Source: Sphingobium subterraneum (GTDB taxonomy: Bacteria > Pseudomonadota > Alphaproteobacteria > Sphingomonadales > Sphingomonadaceae). From it: a DNA stretch of 64,000 nt. The position numbers and the translations under genes were made by a program. The first letter of the stretch is position 1; every line of letters begins with the position of its first letter. Positions 1 through 8,517 of the stretch are shown one piece after another. Location of the stretch: NCBI RefSeq assembly GCF_014199435.1, contig NZ_JACIJP010000007.1, forward strand, positions 1-64,000, written 5' to 3'. Under the pieces are notes generated by a model. It was given only the letters and a program-made list of their open reading frames with translations, was not told where the DNA came from and did not search any database.

Positions 1-92
1 CACAGTGGAGAGCCGCATGCGGTGAAAGCTGCACGTGCGGTTCGGCGGGGGGATCAGGGCTGACTCCATGAGCAGCACCAATCCTACCCGAC
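1..92 (+). mobile_element. Group II intron, 3' end (domains V and VI)
   Basis: The first 92 bases carry the 3' end of a bacterial group II intron. Domain V is seen at about 10-43: it opens with GAGCCG (AGC triad at 11-13), has a GAAA tetraloop at 24-27 and closes with GTGCGGTTC, the usual bacterial domain V layout. Domain VI follows to the CCTACCCGAC at 83-92, which looks like the intron end with its bulged A. The intron body and its reverse transcriptase would lie before the window. The exact 3' splice site (about 91/92) is inferred from where homology to the host gene resumes. Confidence 0.85.
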
Positions 93-430
93 TGAGCGAG
101 ACCATGGGCCCATACAACTACGACTGCCCGGCCTCGATCCTTGACCTGCTTGGTCCGCCGGCGAACGACTATGCGGTCAACTGGCGCGAGCATTGTCGCC
201 AGCGGCTTGCGCTCACTTCGCGCCGGAAGCCCCGGCCGGGAGATACGCTGGTCTTGCCTGAAACCTTGACCTTCACCGACGGCGTTGCCGAACGCAGCTT
301 CCGGGTCGCGCAGTCGGGCAAGAAGACCGCGCTGCGCCGGATGAGCGACGGGATCGGCGTGCGCATCTCCGGGCTGATGACCCGCGCCTGGACGATTGTT
401 CCTGCACCGCTTGCACCAGCTGCGACCTGA
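92..430 (+). pseudogene. 3' exon of a DUF6927-type gene split by a group II intron
   Basis: From about base 92 the reading frame gives LSETMGPYNYDCPASILDLL and continues to a stop at 428-430. I recognise this as the C-terminal half of the DUF6927 family, in which an ETMGP..CPA.ILDLL block precedes a basic linker and a beta-rich tail. The N-terminal half should lie upstream of the intron. If the intron splices, the product could still be made; if not, the gene is broken. An in-frame ATG exists at 104 but would give only the C-terminal part. Function of the family is unknown. Confidence 0.7.
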
Positions 431-452
431 TAGCGGACATCAGAGCATTACC

Positions 453-677
453 ATGACCGACCCAGCCTTTTCCAAGCCTTCTGCCAAGCGGGCTAAACTA
501 TGTAGCATCGAGAACGCCAACCGGGTCGCAACCCAGGTCGCCGACCACATTCTCAGCGACACCGCCGTGGTCAAGACCGGCAATCCGCTTCAGCCCTTCC
601 GGGTAGTGCTAGCAAGCAACGCGCCGCAGGGACGCACGGTGTCGCGGGTGGTCACCTGCAACGATGACGAGACCTGA
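453..677 (+). CDS. Small unknown plasmid protein
   Basis: A 74-residue reading frame starting MTDPAFSKPS with a conserved-looking core NANRVATQVADHIL and a short beta-like end. It begins 22 bases after the DUF6927 stop, so the two were probably co-transcribed. I do not recognise a family. There are no membrane segments and no cysteine motif beyond two isolated residues. Compact composition and position favour a real gene over chance. Confidence 0.5.
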   Translation: MTDPAFSKPSAKRAKLCSIENANRVATQVADHILSDTAVVKTGNPLQPFRVVLASNAPQGRTVSRVVTCNDDET

Positions 678-795
678 ACGACAGCCTTTCGCCTCTGCCA
701 TTCACTCGCGTGTCGGGTGGCATTCAAGCTTACAAAAAGTCGCGGGCAGTTGGTCAGTGATGCATTCTGCGTCGAGGCTGCTAAGGTCATCGACT

Positions 796-2109
796 ATGCT
801 TTTACTCCACATCTCCGACATTCACTTTCGCGAACCGCAATGCCTGAGGCCGGCCACCGATCCTGATCGTGTCTACCGCACACGGATGATCCAAGATCTG
901 CGGGTCGAAATCGCGAAACTTGGCGAACCGGTCGGCGCAATTCTCATTGGCGGCGATATCGCATTTAAGGCGCATCCCGTCGAATACGGCGCAGCCGAGA
1001 TCTGGATCAAGGAACTGGCCGATACTACGGGCTGTCCGTTCGAGCGCGTCTACGTCATTCCCGGCAACCACGACGTCGATCGGGGCATCATCGCAAAAAC
1101 GCCGTCTGTGAAGAACGTCCAGGCTGCCATTTTCAACGCAGCCGACAACCGGCGGGAAGCAGTGCTGCGGGAGCAATTCGAGGATGCCGAAGCCGCTAAT
1201 GCTCTGCTTCGGCCTCATGCAGCTTATAACGACTTCGCCAAGATCTTCAGCTGTCAGGTCTACTCGCCCGAGCACCTATACTGGAAGCAGGATCTCGATC
1301 TTGAACACGGCGTTCGCCTCCGTCTCAATGGCCTGACCTCGACGTTATTGTCCGGCCGTAACGGCGATGCCAACGAACGAATGGGACTCTACCTCAGCCC
1401 GTTGCAGACCGCGCTCGATCCCGAGGAAGATGTCGTCAACCTCGTCATTGCACATCACCCGCCGGACTGGTGCATGGACCATGATCAGATCGAAGCCTGT
1501 ATCGCCGACAGGGCGGCCATCCATCTTTTCGGGCACAAACACACCCAGCGCGTAACCCTGACCGACAACTACGTCCGGATCGGTGCAGCCGGGGTTAATC
1601 CTGATCGCAACGAAGCGGGCTTCGATCCCGGCTACAATCTGATCGAAGTCCACGTTTCCGGTGAGGGAAATGGACGATCGCTCGACATCACAGCACACCT
1701 TCGGCATTGGCAGACGAACCCCGAGGGCTACCAGTCGCGCATGAACGGTAATCAGCCGGTCTATCGGAAATCGATTCCGATCCCAGCGCTCCCGCCACGG
1801 ATCGGGGCAGTTCAAAACTCTCCGGTTGTGGCGGAACTCGTCGTGATCAAAGCCGAGCCGGTGACGCTACCCGACGCGGTCGATACGGAGGCCGCAATGA
1901 GCGATGAAACAACCCGAAATCTTGTCTATCGCTTCTGGAAGCTGACCAGCTCTCAGCGTCGCGATATCGCGGCAGATCTCGGTCTCCTAGAAGAAGAAGA
2001 AATGGCCTTGCTAGAACCGGAACGCTATGGCCGCGCGCTACTGCGCGCTGGTGAGCGCGGTCTCGTCGATGCGCTTGGAGCAGAAATCAAGAAAAGGGAG
2101 AGGGCATAA
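796..2109 (+). CDS. Calcineurin-like metallophosphoesterase with C-terminal adaptor-like domain, putative effector of the GTPase system
   Basis: 437 residues starting MLLLHISDIHF. All metallophosphoesterase motifs are present: DIH at 8-10, GGD at 52-54, GNHD at 90-93, HH at 220-221 and GHKH at 246-249, so a two-metal active site should form and hydrolyse phosphodiesters or phosphomonoesters. Residues about 370-437 form a separate helical domain (RFWKLTSSQRRDIAADLGLL) after a proline-rich linker; it resembles the small adaptor domains that couple effectors to GTPase-associated systems. ATG 796 is chosen over an upstream in-frame start at 664 because the catalytic fold begins right there. The stop overlaps the next start (TAATG). 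Substrate is unknown: nucleic acid, cyclic nucleotide or protein phosphate are all possible. Confidence 0.85.
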   Translation: MLLLHISDIHFREPQCLRPATDPDRVYRTRMIQDLRVEIAKLGEPVGAILIGGDIAFKAHPVEYGAAEIWIKELADTTGCPFERVYVIPGNHDVDRGIIAKTPSVKNVQAAIFNAADNRREAVLREQFEDAEAANALLRPHAAYNDFAKIFSCQVYSPEHLYWKQDLDLEHGVRLRLNGLTSTLLSGRNGDANERMGLYLSPLQTALDPEEDVVNLVIAHHPPDWCMDHDQIEACIADRAAIHLFGHKHTQRVTLTDNYVRIGAAGVNPDRNEAGFDPGYNLIEVHVSGEGNGRSLDITAHLRHWQTNPEGYQSRMNGNQPVYRKSIPIPALPPRIGAVQNSPVVAELVVIKAEPVTLPDAVDTEAAMSDETTRNLVYRFWKLTSSQRRDIAADLGLLEEEEMALLEPERYGRALLRAGERGLVDALGAEIKKRERA

Positions 2110-3206
2110 TGGCAACCAAAGCGCTAGCACCTGTCGAAAGAGAATTCGCGGGTTGGTTTGCAACCTTGTCTGTCGGTGATGATGGCACTTTGCGCGGTCT
2201 GCGCCATCAAGGTGTGATCGCTGCGGTCGCCCAGGCAGATGCAGCGATGATCGAAACCTGGGTGCGACTTGCATTCAAATCGAAGAAATCGCCCTCGAGC
2301 GCAGCGATCGACGCTTTTCGTGTTCCGTTTGGGGTGGATGAAACTTTCCCCACCTCTGGCAACGCGCGCGAGCTCCAGGTTCTTGCCGCAATCTGCCTCG
2401 CTCAGATGATGGAAAGCAGCAATTGGAACGCGATAGCGGCACTCGCGGTGACAACGGCTTCCTGTCAGAGGGCCCGCGCTCCAAAGCTGCCTATGGACCT
2501 TGTCTCGCGCGCCGAGGCGACGATCCTCGAGATCGCAGAAATTCGTCGATCGCGCCCAGATATTTCCAGATTCATCTCGGAAGCAGGGCGAGAATTCGAT
2601 TTTGCGGCAGCCAATGAGAAGATAACCACAACACCAAGCTTTGCTGGCGTCGAAGAAGCGCTAACCGAGGCCGCCGGCATTGTCCGCATCGCGTTTGATG
2701 TCTTGATCGATGAGCTTAACGTCGCATTCGGCAAGCTCGGGGAACATATCGAGATGAAGGACGAAGAGCTTCAGATGCTTTGGTGGCTGACAGGATCCCA
2801 TAGCGTTGATCTCGATTGCGATTTTTCGGTAATCTCGGCGGATGCGCAACCGCTAGTCCTCGGCACCGAACTCGCTGGACTAACCGAAATTTTGCCGGGT
2901 CCGGCTTCGGTTAAAGGATTGCTGTCGCGCGCGGGCCTGAAGGCGCGCAAAAAGCTCACACTAGCTGAGGCGGTCAATGCGGTTCCACTCGATTGGGCGA
3001 AGACCATCGCCGAAGAGAAGGAGTTCTCACCAGTGACGACCCCGCTTCATTTCGCGCTCGCGCGGCGCCTAGAAACCGGGGGACACGATGATACCTGGGT
3101 CGGCAACTGGGCCAGCGTGTCTGAAATCCCGGCCGCCCATGACATGAGTTGCCTTGCACTCGGGGTCCAGTTCTACCGCGAGCGCCTTCTAGTGACACAT
3201 GCCTGA
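2109..3206 (+). CDS. GTPase-associated system all-helical protein (GASH-like)
   Basis: 365 residues, predicted almost wholly alpha-helical, soluble, with no enzyme motif. The segment DEELQMLWWLTGSHS near residue 220 is the most characteristic stretch and matches what I remember of the GASH family that always accompanies double-GTPase and GAP1 genes. The start ATG overlaps the upstream stop by one base, so translation is coupled. Its place between effector and GTPases suggests a scaffold or sensor. Family assignment relies on context and on this motif rather than on an alignment. Confidence 0.7.
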   Translation: MATKALAPVEREFAGWFATLSVGDDGTLRGLRHQGVIAAVAQADAAMIETWVRLAFKSKKSPSSAAIDAFRVPFGVDETFPTSGNARELQVLAAICLAQMMESSNWNAIAALAVTTASCQRARAPKLPMDLVSRAEATILEIAEIRRSRPDISRFISEAGREFDFAAANEKITTTPSFAGVEEALTEAAGIVRIAFDVLIDELNVAFGKLGEHIEMKDEELQMLWWLTGSHSVDLDCDFSVISADAQPLVLGTELAGLTEILPGPASVKGLLSRAGLKARKKLTLAEAVNAVPLDWAKTIAEEKEFSPVTTPLHFALARRLETGGHDDTWVGNWASVSEIPAAHDMSCLALGVQFYRERLLVTHA

Positions 3207-4242
3207 GGATGTTGAAGCAGCCATGAGCGACGAAGCGGTCATCTGCTCAAACCCGGACTGTCGTGTCGCCGAGACGGGTAAATGCGTCGAGGGACTCGAA
3301 CTCGCTGATTGCCCTCATTACGGCGAAACCGCCGAGGTCGAGGAGACCGAAGAGGGTGTCGAAGCCGAGTCCCCGCTTGGTGTCGCTCTGCCCAACGGTG
3401 CGGCGCTCAGTCTTGTCGATGCCGGCGTCCTGATCCGTCGTGCCGATTCTCGCCTGATAGCGCTGATCGGTCCGCGCGAGACAGGCAAGACAAGCTTGAT
3501 TGTCGGCCTCTATGACCTGTTCCAGCTCGGCGAGGTTGATGGTGTCGGCTTCGCGCGTAGCTCGACCCTCCACGCGTTCGAGATGGCCTGCCACGACGCG
3601 CGGGACGCTTCGCGTCGCGGCGTGCCACATACCGAGCGAACCCAGCGAGGCGAGGTTCTCTTCTATCATCTCGACCTTGACGGCGGAACGGCCGGCGATG
3701 GGATCACTCTACTCCTCGCCGATCGATCCGGGGAAGAATATAGCGAAGTTGCCGACGACGTATCGGCAGCAGCCGAGCTGGCTGAAATCCGCCGTGCTGA
3801 CGCGATCACCATTCTCATCGATGGTGGGCGTCTCCTCGACGCAGGTAAGCGCCACAATATCAAAAGCGAAGTGATCATGATCCTTCAGGGGCTGATCGAT
3901 GCAGGGGCAATTAGCTGCGAACAGCGGATCGGCCTTGTCTTGACCAAGCTCGACCTCATCAAGGCTTCTGCCCACGAAGCGCGCGCCGAGGAAGATTTCA
4001 CAGGCCTTCGGGACCAAATTCTTGGAAATTTCCCTGGCATCATCACCCGCGTCGATATCTTTCGGATCGCCGCGTCTCCGTCGATCAATGCAGGCATGCG
4101 CGGCGACGGTGTCGATGAAGTTCTGCAGTTCTGGCTCCAGCCGACTCCCACGATCGCAACCGCGATGATCACCCCGCCCCGGATCCAACGTCTGTTTGGT
4201 CAGCTTCGGCAACTTTCCGAACCGCTGGGGGACACCCAATGA
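3199..4242 (+). CDS. TRAFAC-clade GTPase with N-terminal cysteine cluster (double-GTPase type)
   Basis: 347 residues. P-loop GPRETGKT at 91-98, G3 motif DRSG at 175-178 and G4 motif TKLD at 249-252 mark an intact small GTPase domain. Before it, four cysteines at 16, 21, 29 and 38 (CSNPDC...C...C) could bind zinc, followed by an acidic linker. The reading frame overlaps the previous gene by 8 bases; ATG 3223 (MSDEAVIC) is an alternative start that would remove the overlap. It forms a pair with the following GTPase, as in double-GTPase systems. The role is likely a nucleotide-dependent switch; no membrane segment is seen. Confidence 0.85.
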   Translation: MPEDVEAAMSDEAVICSNPDCRVAETGKCVEGLELADCPHYGETAEVEETEEGVEAESPLGVALPNGAALSLVDAGVLIRRADSRLIALIGPRETGKTSLIVGLYDLFQLGEVDGVGFARSSTLHAFEMACHDARDASRRGVPHTERTQRGEVLFYHLDLDGGTAGDGITLLLADRSGEEYSEVADDVSAAAELAEIRRADAITILIDGGRLLDAGKRHNIKSEVIMILQGLIDAGAISCEQRIGLVLTKLDLIKASAHEARAEEDFTGLRDQILGNFPGIITRVDIFRIAASPSINAGMRGDGVDEVLQFWLQPTPTIATAMITPPRIQRLFGQLRQLSEPLGDTQ

Positions 4243-5102
4243 GCGAGCAGTCGGTTGTGATCATCGGTCTGCCGGAATCGGGCAAGACCACCTACCTTGC
4301 CGCATTGTGGCATGTTGTCACCGCGCGTGACGTTCCAACGAAACTGCGCTTCGGCAATTTGCTTGCAGGCACAGCGAAGCACCTGAACGAAATAGCGGCA
4401 CGGTGGCGCAACGCCCAGAAGCAGGAGCGCACGCTCATGCTCGGTAGCCGCGTCGTTTCCATGAATCTCAAAAGCGCCAACGATAGCGTCGTCAAGGTCA
4501 CGTTCCCGGATGTTCCGGGAGAAGAGTATCGGCGGATGTGGGAAGATCGCGACGCCAATCCCGACGTGATCGCGATCTTGCGCGCCGGCGGCGTCCTCCT
4601 CTTCATGAATGCTGACGACATTCACGGACCCAACTGGATTGCCGACGAAAACGCCATGTACGCAAAATGGGGTCTTGCTCCGATCGCGCCTGGCGAACCT
4701 GTCCCCTGGCACCCACGCGCTGCACCGACGCAAGTCCAGCTGGTCGACATGCTCCAACTGCTCCGTTCACCACCAATCGACATCGGTCCCCGCAAACTCG
4801 CAATCATGCTGAGCGTGTGGGACAAGGTCAGTGGAGAAGGTCGGACGCCGGCAGCGTTCCTCGCCGAAAAGATGCCGTTGCTCGACCAATATCTCCGTCA
4901 CAATGCCGACGCTTGGACGCATGTCACATACGGCATCAGCGCGCAGGGCGGCGACTATGACGATGTGGATCCCGAAAAGGAGAAGGCGCTCGAGGCTGAG
5001 GCGCTGCGTCAGTATGATAAGGCGTCCACGCGCGTCGATGTCGTGATGGGCGATGTTCATTCGCATGACCTCACCGAACCCCTGGCATGGCTGATGGAAT
5101 GA
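4239..5102 (+). CDS. Second TRAFAC-clade GTPase of the pair
   Basis: 287 residues, beginning directly with the GTPase fold: P-loop GLPESGKT at 10-17 and G3 motif DVPG at 91-94 followed by EEY. The G4 position reads SVWD (192-195) in place of N/TKxD, so base specificity may be relaxed. The P-loop hydrophobic strand VVIIG starts at residue 6, so the ATG at 4239, overlapping the upstream stop as ATGA, is well supported. It is expected to work with the preceding GTPase and the GAP1 protein that follows. Confidence 0.85.
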   Translation: MSEQSVVIIGLPESGKTTYLAALWHVVTARDVPTKLRFGNLLAGTAKHLNEIAARWRNAQKQERTLMLGSRVVSMNLKSANDSVVKVTFPDVPGEEYRRMWEDRDANPDVIAILRAGGVLLFMNADDIHGPNWIADENAMYAKWGLAPIAPGEPVPWHPRAAPTQVQLVDMLQLLRSPPIDIGPRKLAIMLSVWDKVSGEGRTPAAFLAEKMPLLDQYLRHNADAWTHVTYGISAQGGDYDDVDPEKEKALEAEALRQYDKASTRVDVVMGDVHSHDLTEPLAWLME

Positions 5103-7129
5103 CGTCCGCAAGCGCCATCAAGATTCATCAGGCCCTCCATGGTTACACCGACGGCCATCGCGAACTCGCTCTCTCAGCGGCCCTAAGTGCCCGCGACACA
5201 AAAACGCTACTGACGCTTAGCGATCGGTCCGGACCCGGTGTGAAGATCCCGTCAGGCGGCTACCTGACAGGATATCCGCTTGCGGAATCGAACCTCTACG
5301 TCGTCGCGCGAACCTGGGCGGCACCCGAACTGCCGCGGCCCGGCTGCGTGTGGACACATAGTCTGCTCGTCGATTTTACCGACCTCGCGACAATCGAGGA
5401 TGCGACCGGACTTCTTCGAATGTTCGTCCGGCCGGGGTCAGGCATTCCGTCAGTCTATCATGAGCCAATTCAGTATCTACCGGCCACCCCGAATTCGCCC
5501 GCGCTTTTTGGATCCGAGGCGCGGCCTATCCTTGCCGCGCTCTATGGCAGACCAACAGACCGGATCATCGCTAGCGTCTCCCAAGCCGATCCAGACATTC
5601 TGGCGCTCAGCGTCTGGAGCCAGCAATGGCCGCGCCTGAGGCGGGCCTTTAGGTTCTGCTCCTTGTCCGCGTCTGACCGCTCGACCGATTCTACGCCGTT
5701 CGACCTCCAACTTCTGCCGCCCGACAAGGTCGTCCGCAGCAGATTTCCAAAGAGCATTGAAGCGGAGCGCGTCTTGATACCCGACGCAACCTGGCTCGAT
5801 GATGCGCTCGATGACTTGCTCCGACCCGGCGCGAACGGCCTGCGATTCTTTCTGCGGCGCGTCGGCGGCGATGTTGCTCACGGCCGAGAATCCTTCGCGT
5901 CCCTGTGCCGTCTGCACACAATGCTGGATCGGCTCGAACAGGATGCAACGAGCATTGATGAGGCTATCGCTTTGCTTGACCGGGAGTTCGAAACGGGTCA
6001 GGCGCGGTTCGCCCGCATCGCGATCACCCAGGCAGCCGCCTCTCAACCCGAACGACTTCATACCGGCGCGCTGGACTTCGTGCTCCGGAATTTGGAGTTC
6101 CTCGGCCCTAATCCTGCACCCGCAACACTCCAAAACATCGGTGTCGAGCTTTGGCGGCGTGAGCCCGAGCGGGTGGCTGTGATGCTTGCAGAGACGGGAT
6201 CCGGCAATCGCATTGCGATTAGCGCCATCGATTCCGTGCAGCTCGATTCCCTGGTCGCCGGTATCAAGGCCGCGCCGTCGCTGTCGAACGAAGTGCTGCA
6301 TCGCCGACCGCAAGTTGTGGGCGAACCGTCCTTTTGGTCGCTCGAAGGCTTGGATGTGCGTGCCGCTTTGACACTTGCCGCCTCCGACCTAAGTCTCGCT
6401 GCAGCCGCCTCGACCGCGCTAGTCGCGTCGACGCATGATCTTGCCTATCCCGCCGTAGAGGCACTCGGTGCCGCCTGTGTCGGCCGCGCGGTCTTGCAGG
6501 TTGATATGCCGCTCAATGTTGGTCGTTCGTGGTATGAAGCAGTGTCGGCCCATCCGCAGGCCGTTGCCGAGCTATTCGCCAGCCACGCGGTTAGCGCTCG
6601 GCAATCGCTCGTCCAGTTTGCACGTGCGATGCAGCCCGACACGATGCCAAACGACTTCGGTGCCGACCCGTGGATCACAGCGCTTGCGACGTCGCGCGGC
6701 GATGTTCCGGAGCACGACAGAGCGTATTTTCGCGCATTTATCTTGGCACGGGCTTTCGGAAACCGTTCCCAGCAGGCCGCGGAACTCGCAATTCAGACTT
6801 TCGAACTTATTCATAACGCGCTCGCCCATCGTCAAATGCCCGACGATGGATGGCAGCTCATCGAAAAACGTCTGCCTTGGTCCTGGGCGGACTGGGACCG
6901 TTGCAGCCGCGTCCGGGACGCGGTTTGCAAGCTCTTTTCGGAACGAGGCTTCCCGCCGACCGCTTTTAATCGACTCACCGCAAACGATCAGCTTTTCTCG
7001 GCACTGGCCGTTAACATGGCGTCGTCGAAACGTGGCCGCGACTACTTGAAGAATGTTTGGAAAGCGATGAAAAATTCAGGGGATGCTAAATATAACTCGC
7101 GCATTAAAATTCTTAGCAAGGTAATTTGA
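5099..7129 (+). CDS. GTPase-associated protein 1 (GAP1-N1 type)
   Basis: 676 residues if started at ATG 5099, which overlaps the previous stop as ATGA; an in-frame ATG at 5087 would add four residues. The N-terminus IHQALHGYTDGHREL followed by LSDRSGPG and a conserved WTHSLLV stretch is the signature of the GAP1 N-terminal domain found next to double GTPases. Most of the remainder (about 200-676) is helical and poorly conserved, ending in a basic tail. It is the last gene of the operon; base composition turns AT-rich just after the stop. Probably a partner or regulator of the two GTPases. Confidence 0.8.
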   Translation: MTSASAIKIHQALHGYTDGHRELALSAALSARDTKTLLTLSDRSGPGVKIPSGGYLTGYPLAESNLYVVARTWAAPELPRPGCVWTHSLLVDFTDLATIEDATGLLRMFVRPGSGIPSVYHEPIQYLPATPNSPALFGSEARPILAALYGRPTDRIIASVSQADPDILALSVWSQQWPRLRRAFRFCSLSASDRSTDSTPFDLQLLPPDKVVRSRFPKSIEAERVLIPDATWLDDALDDLLRPGANGLRFFLRRVGGDVAHGRESFASLCRLHTMLDRLEQDATSIDEAIALLDREFETGQARFARIAITQAAASQPERLHTGALDFVLRNLEFLGPNPAPATLQNIGVELWRREPERVAVMLAETGSGNRIAISAIDSVQLDSLVAGIKAAPSLSNEVLHRRPQVVGEPSFWSLEGLDVRAALTLAASDLSLAAAASTALVASTHDLAYPAVEALGAACVGRAVLQVDMPLNVGRSWYEAVSAHPQAVAELFASHAVSARQSLVQFARAMQPDTMPNDFGADPWITALATSRGDVPEHDRAYFRAFILARAFGNRSQQAAELAIQTFELIHNALAHRQMPDDGWQLIEKRLPWSWADWDRCSRVRDAVCKLFSERGFPPTAFNRLTANDQLFSALAVNMASSKRGRDYLKNVWKAMKNSGDAKYNSRIKILSKVI

Positions 7130-7154
7130 GCATAAATTATGCCTGATTGACTTG

Positions 7155-7199
7155 AATAATTGAAATTATTGATTGGTTGCGGCGGAAAAACATTCCGCC
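7155..7199. other. Two short hairpins after the GTPase operon
   Basis: Perfect inverted repeats AATAATT (7155-7161) / AATTATT (7164-7170) and GGCGGAA (7181-7187) / TTCCGCC (7193-7199). They lie in the AT-rich gap between convergent operons and may end transcription, but no T-run follows either of them. Confidence 0.4.
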
Positions 7200-7324
7200 G
7201 ACGCAAACTCAGATGTCTGGTCCGTCCTGTTGTGGTTGAGAGTCCACATCAAACGCCTGGTTGTTGCTCCGCATTTCCGACCAAGCATGCTAAAGATCTA
7301 TATTCTGCCACGCAGTCTCCACTT

Positions 7325-7912
7325 TCAGCTTCTCGCGAAGTCCAGCAAGTGCGCGAAGTCATAAGCATCGGCGGCTTTCAGCGCTGAGATATAGGCGGCG
7401 CGCAACGTGCCGATATCACGCAAGGTTCCACCGCCCCAACTGAACGGTTCCCCGCCCAGTTGGGCGATGAGCAAATCGGCCATGAGCCGGGCATGACGAC
7501 CATTACCATTGGGGAAGGGGTGAATTGCGACGAGCCCATGGTGAAGCCGGACGGAGATTTCATCGGGTGGGTAGCTTTGATGCTCGATCCAATAAGCAGC
7601 ATCCCTGAGCAGCCCGCCCAGTTGAATGTGGATCATTTGCGGATCGATGCCGATGTTCTTGCCCGTACGCCGCGTTGAGCCGGCCCATGCCCAGACATCA
7701 CCGAACATCCGCTTGTGGAGACCAAACACAAATCCTTCGGTCAGGATTTTCGTGTCGCGGCGGCGCTCAAGCCATGCCACAGCGCCGTCGATGTTTGCCT
7801 GTTCTGCCTCGTTGAGATCGGCCCGGGTCGTGATCCAGGTCTGAAGAAGGCCCTCGCGCTCTTCGGCGTCGAGGGGCGTGGCATCGTCAGGCTGCGCGAA
7901 CAAATCTGTCAC
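7325..7912 (-). CDS. Mobile mystery protein B, Fic family
   Basis: About 195 residues with the Fic core motif HPFPNGNGRHAR, a complete HxFx(D/N)GNGRxxR catalytic loop, so AMP transfer or a related nucleotidyl or phosphocholine transfer is possible. Family known as mobile mystery protein B, which always accompanies protein A. GTG 7912 overlaps the upstream TGA stop as GTGA and gives the family-typical N-terminus (M/V)TDLF; an ATG at 7924 is an alternative. The pair behaves like a toxin-antitoxin or conflict module on mobile elements; activity here is inferred. Confidence 0.85.
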   Translation of the reverse strand: MTDLFAQPDDATPLDAEEREGLLQTWITTRADLNEAEQANIDGAVAWLERRRDTKILTEGFVFGLHKRMFGDVWAWAGSTRRTGKNIGIDPQMIHIQLGGLLRDAAYWIEHQSYPPDEISVRLHHGLVAIHPFPNGNGRHARLMADLLIAQLGGEPFSWGGGTLRDIGTLRAAYISALKAADAYDFAHLLDFARS

Positions 7913-8367
7913 TGCGCCTCCCACAGATCCCGGTCGCGCAGCGCCGTCTCAATATAGGTCTGGATGCGCAGCTCCATGTCGCGATCTACCTGCTGATCTT
8001 CCAGCGCCATGGAATGGGAGACACGCTGAAGCGCCCGCTGGGCGATTTCGCGTGCCCGGCGGTTGACCATATCAGCCAGGCTCGTCTTGGGGACGATGGC
8101 ATATACGAGTACGCATTCCATAGCTTCAGCAGCGCGACGCAGGGTGTTGAGCTGGATTGTCCCGGCTGCCTCCGAGCGCTCGAGGCCGACGATACCTTGC
8201 GGGCTGTTGCCGACGCGCTTGCCAAGCTGCGCCCCGGTCATGCCGATGGCGTCACGGATCGCGCGAATCCATCCCTTTGGGGGCATAGCAAAGCGGTCGA
8301 GGGGCCTCAGCGCCTCGAACTTCTTGTCCAGGCGGCCCCGGGCACGGTTGCGAATGGTAGCTTTCAT
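7909..8367 (-). CDS. Mobile mystery protein A, XRE-type regulator
   Basis: 152 residues with a helix-turn-helix of XRE type in the middle (GMTGAQLGKRVGNSPQGIVG) and a basic N-terminus. It is the first gene of the two-gene unit and overlaps the Fic gene by a few bases, the arrangement described for mobile mystery proteins A and B. It most likely represses its own promoter, where repeated AAGCTATGA elements are found, and may neutralise the Fic partner. Confidence 0.85.
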   Translation of the reverse strand: MKATIRNRARGRLDKKFEALRPLDRFAMPPKGWIRAIRDAIGMTGAQLGKRVGNSPQGIVGLERSEAAGTIQLNTLRRAAEAMECVLVYAIVPKTSLADMVNRRAREIAQRALQRVSHSMALEDQQVDRDMELRIQTYIETALRDRDLWEAQ

Positions 8368-8371
8368 AAGC

Positions 8372-8459
8372 TCATAGCTTTATCTCGACAGAAAATATTT
8401 CAACCCACGACTTTATAAACATCCCAGTATAATAAATCTACAGATTTAATAAGCTATGA
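8372..8459. promoter_or_regulatory. Promoter/operator region of the mobile mystery pair
   Basis: An AT-rich island holding an inverted pair TCATAGCTTTAT (8372-8383) and ATAAGCTATGA (8449-8459), with a perfect dyad AAATCT-AC-AGATTT at 8434-8447 in between. The spacing and symmetry suit autoregulation by the XRE protein. The first repeat lies next to the start codon. Confidence 0.55.
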
Positions 8460-8517
8460 AAAAATCAGGCCGTGGCTTGTCCGATAGGGACGTTGATGGG
8501 CCTCGCGATACAGGGCT

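Noticed and set aside
35..103. Reading frame through the intron end into DUF6927
   Set aside because: It crosses intron domains V and VI; only the part after about 92 is coding.
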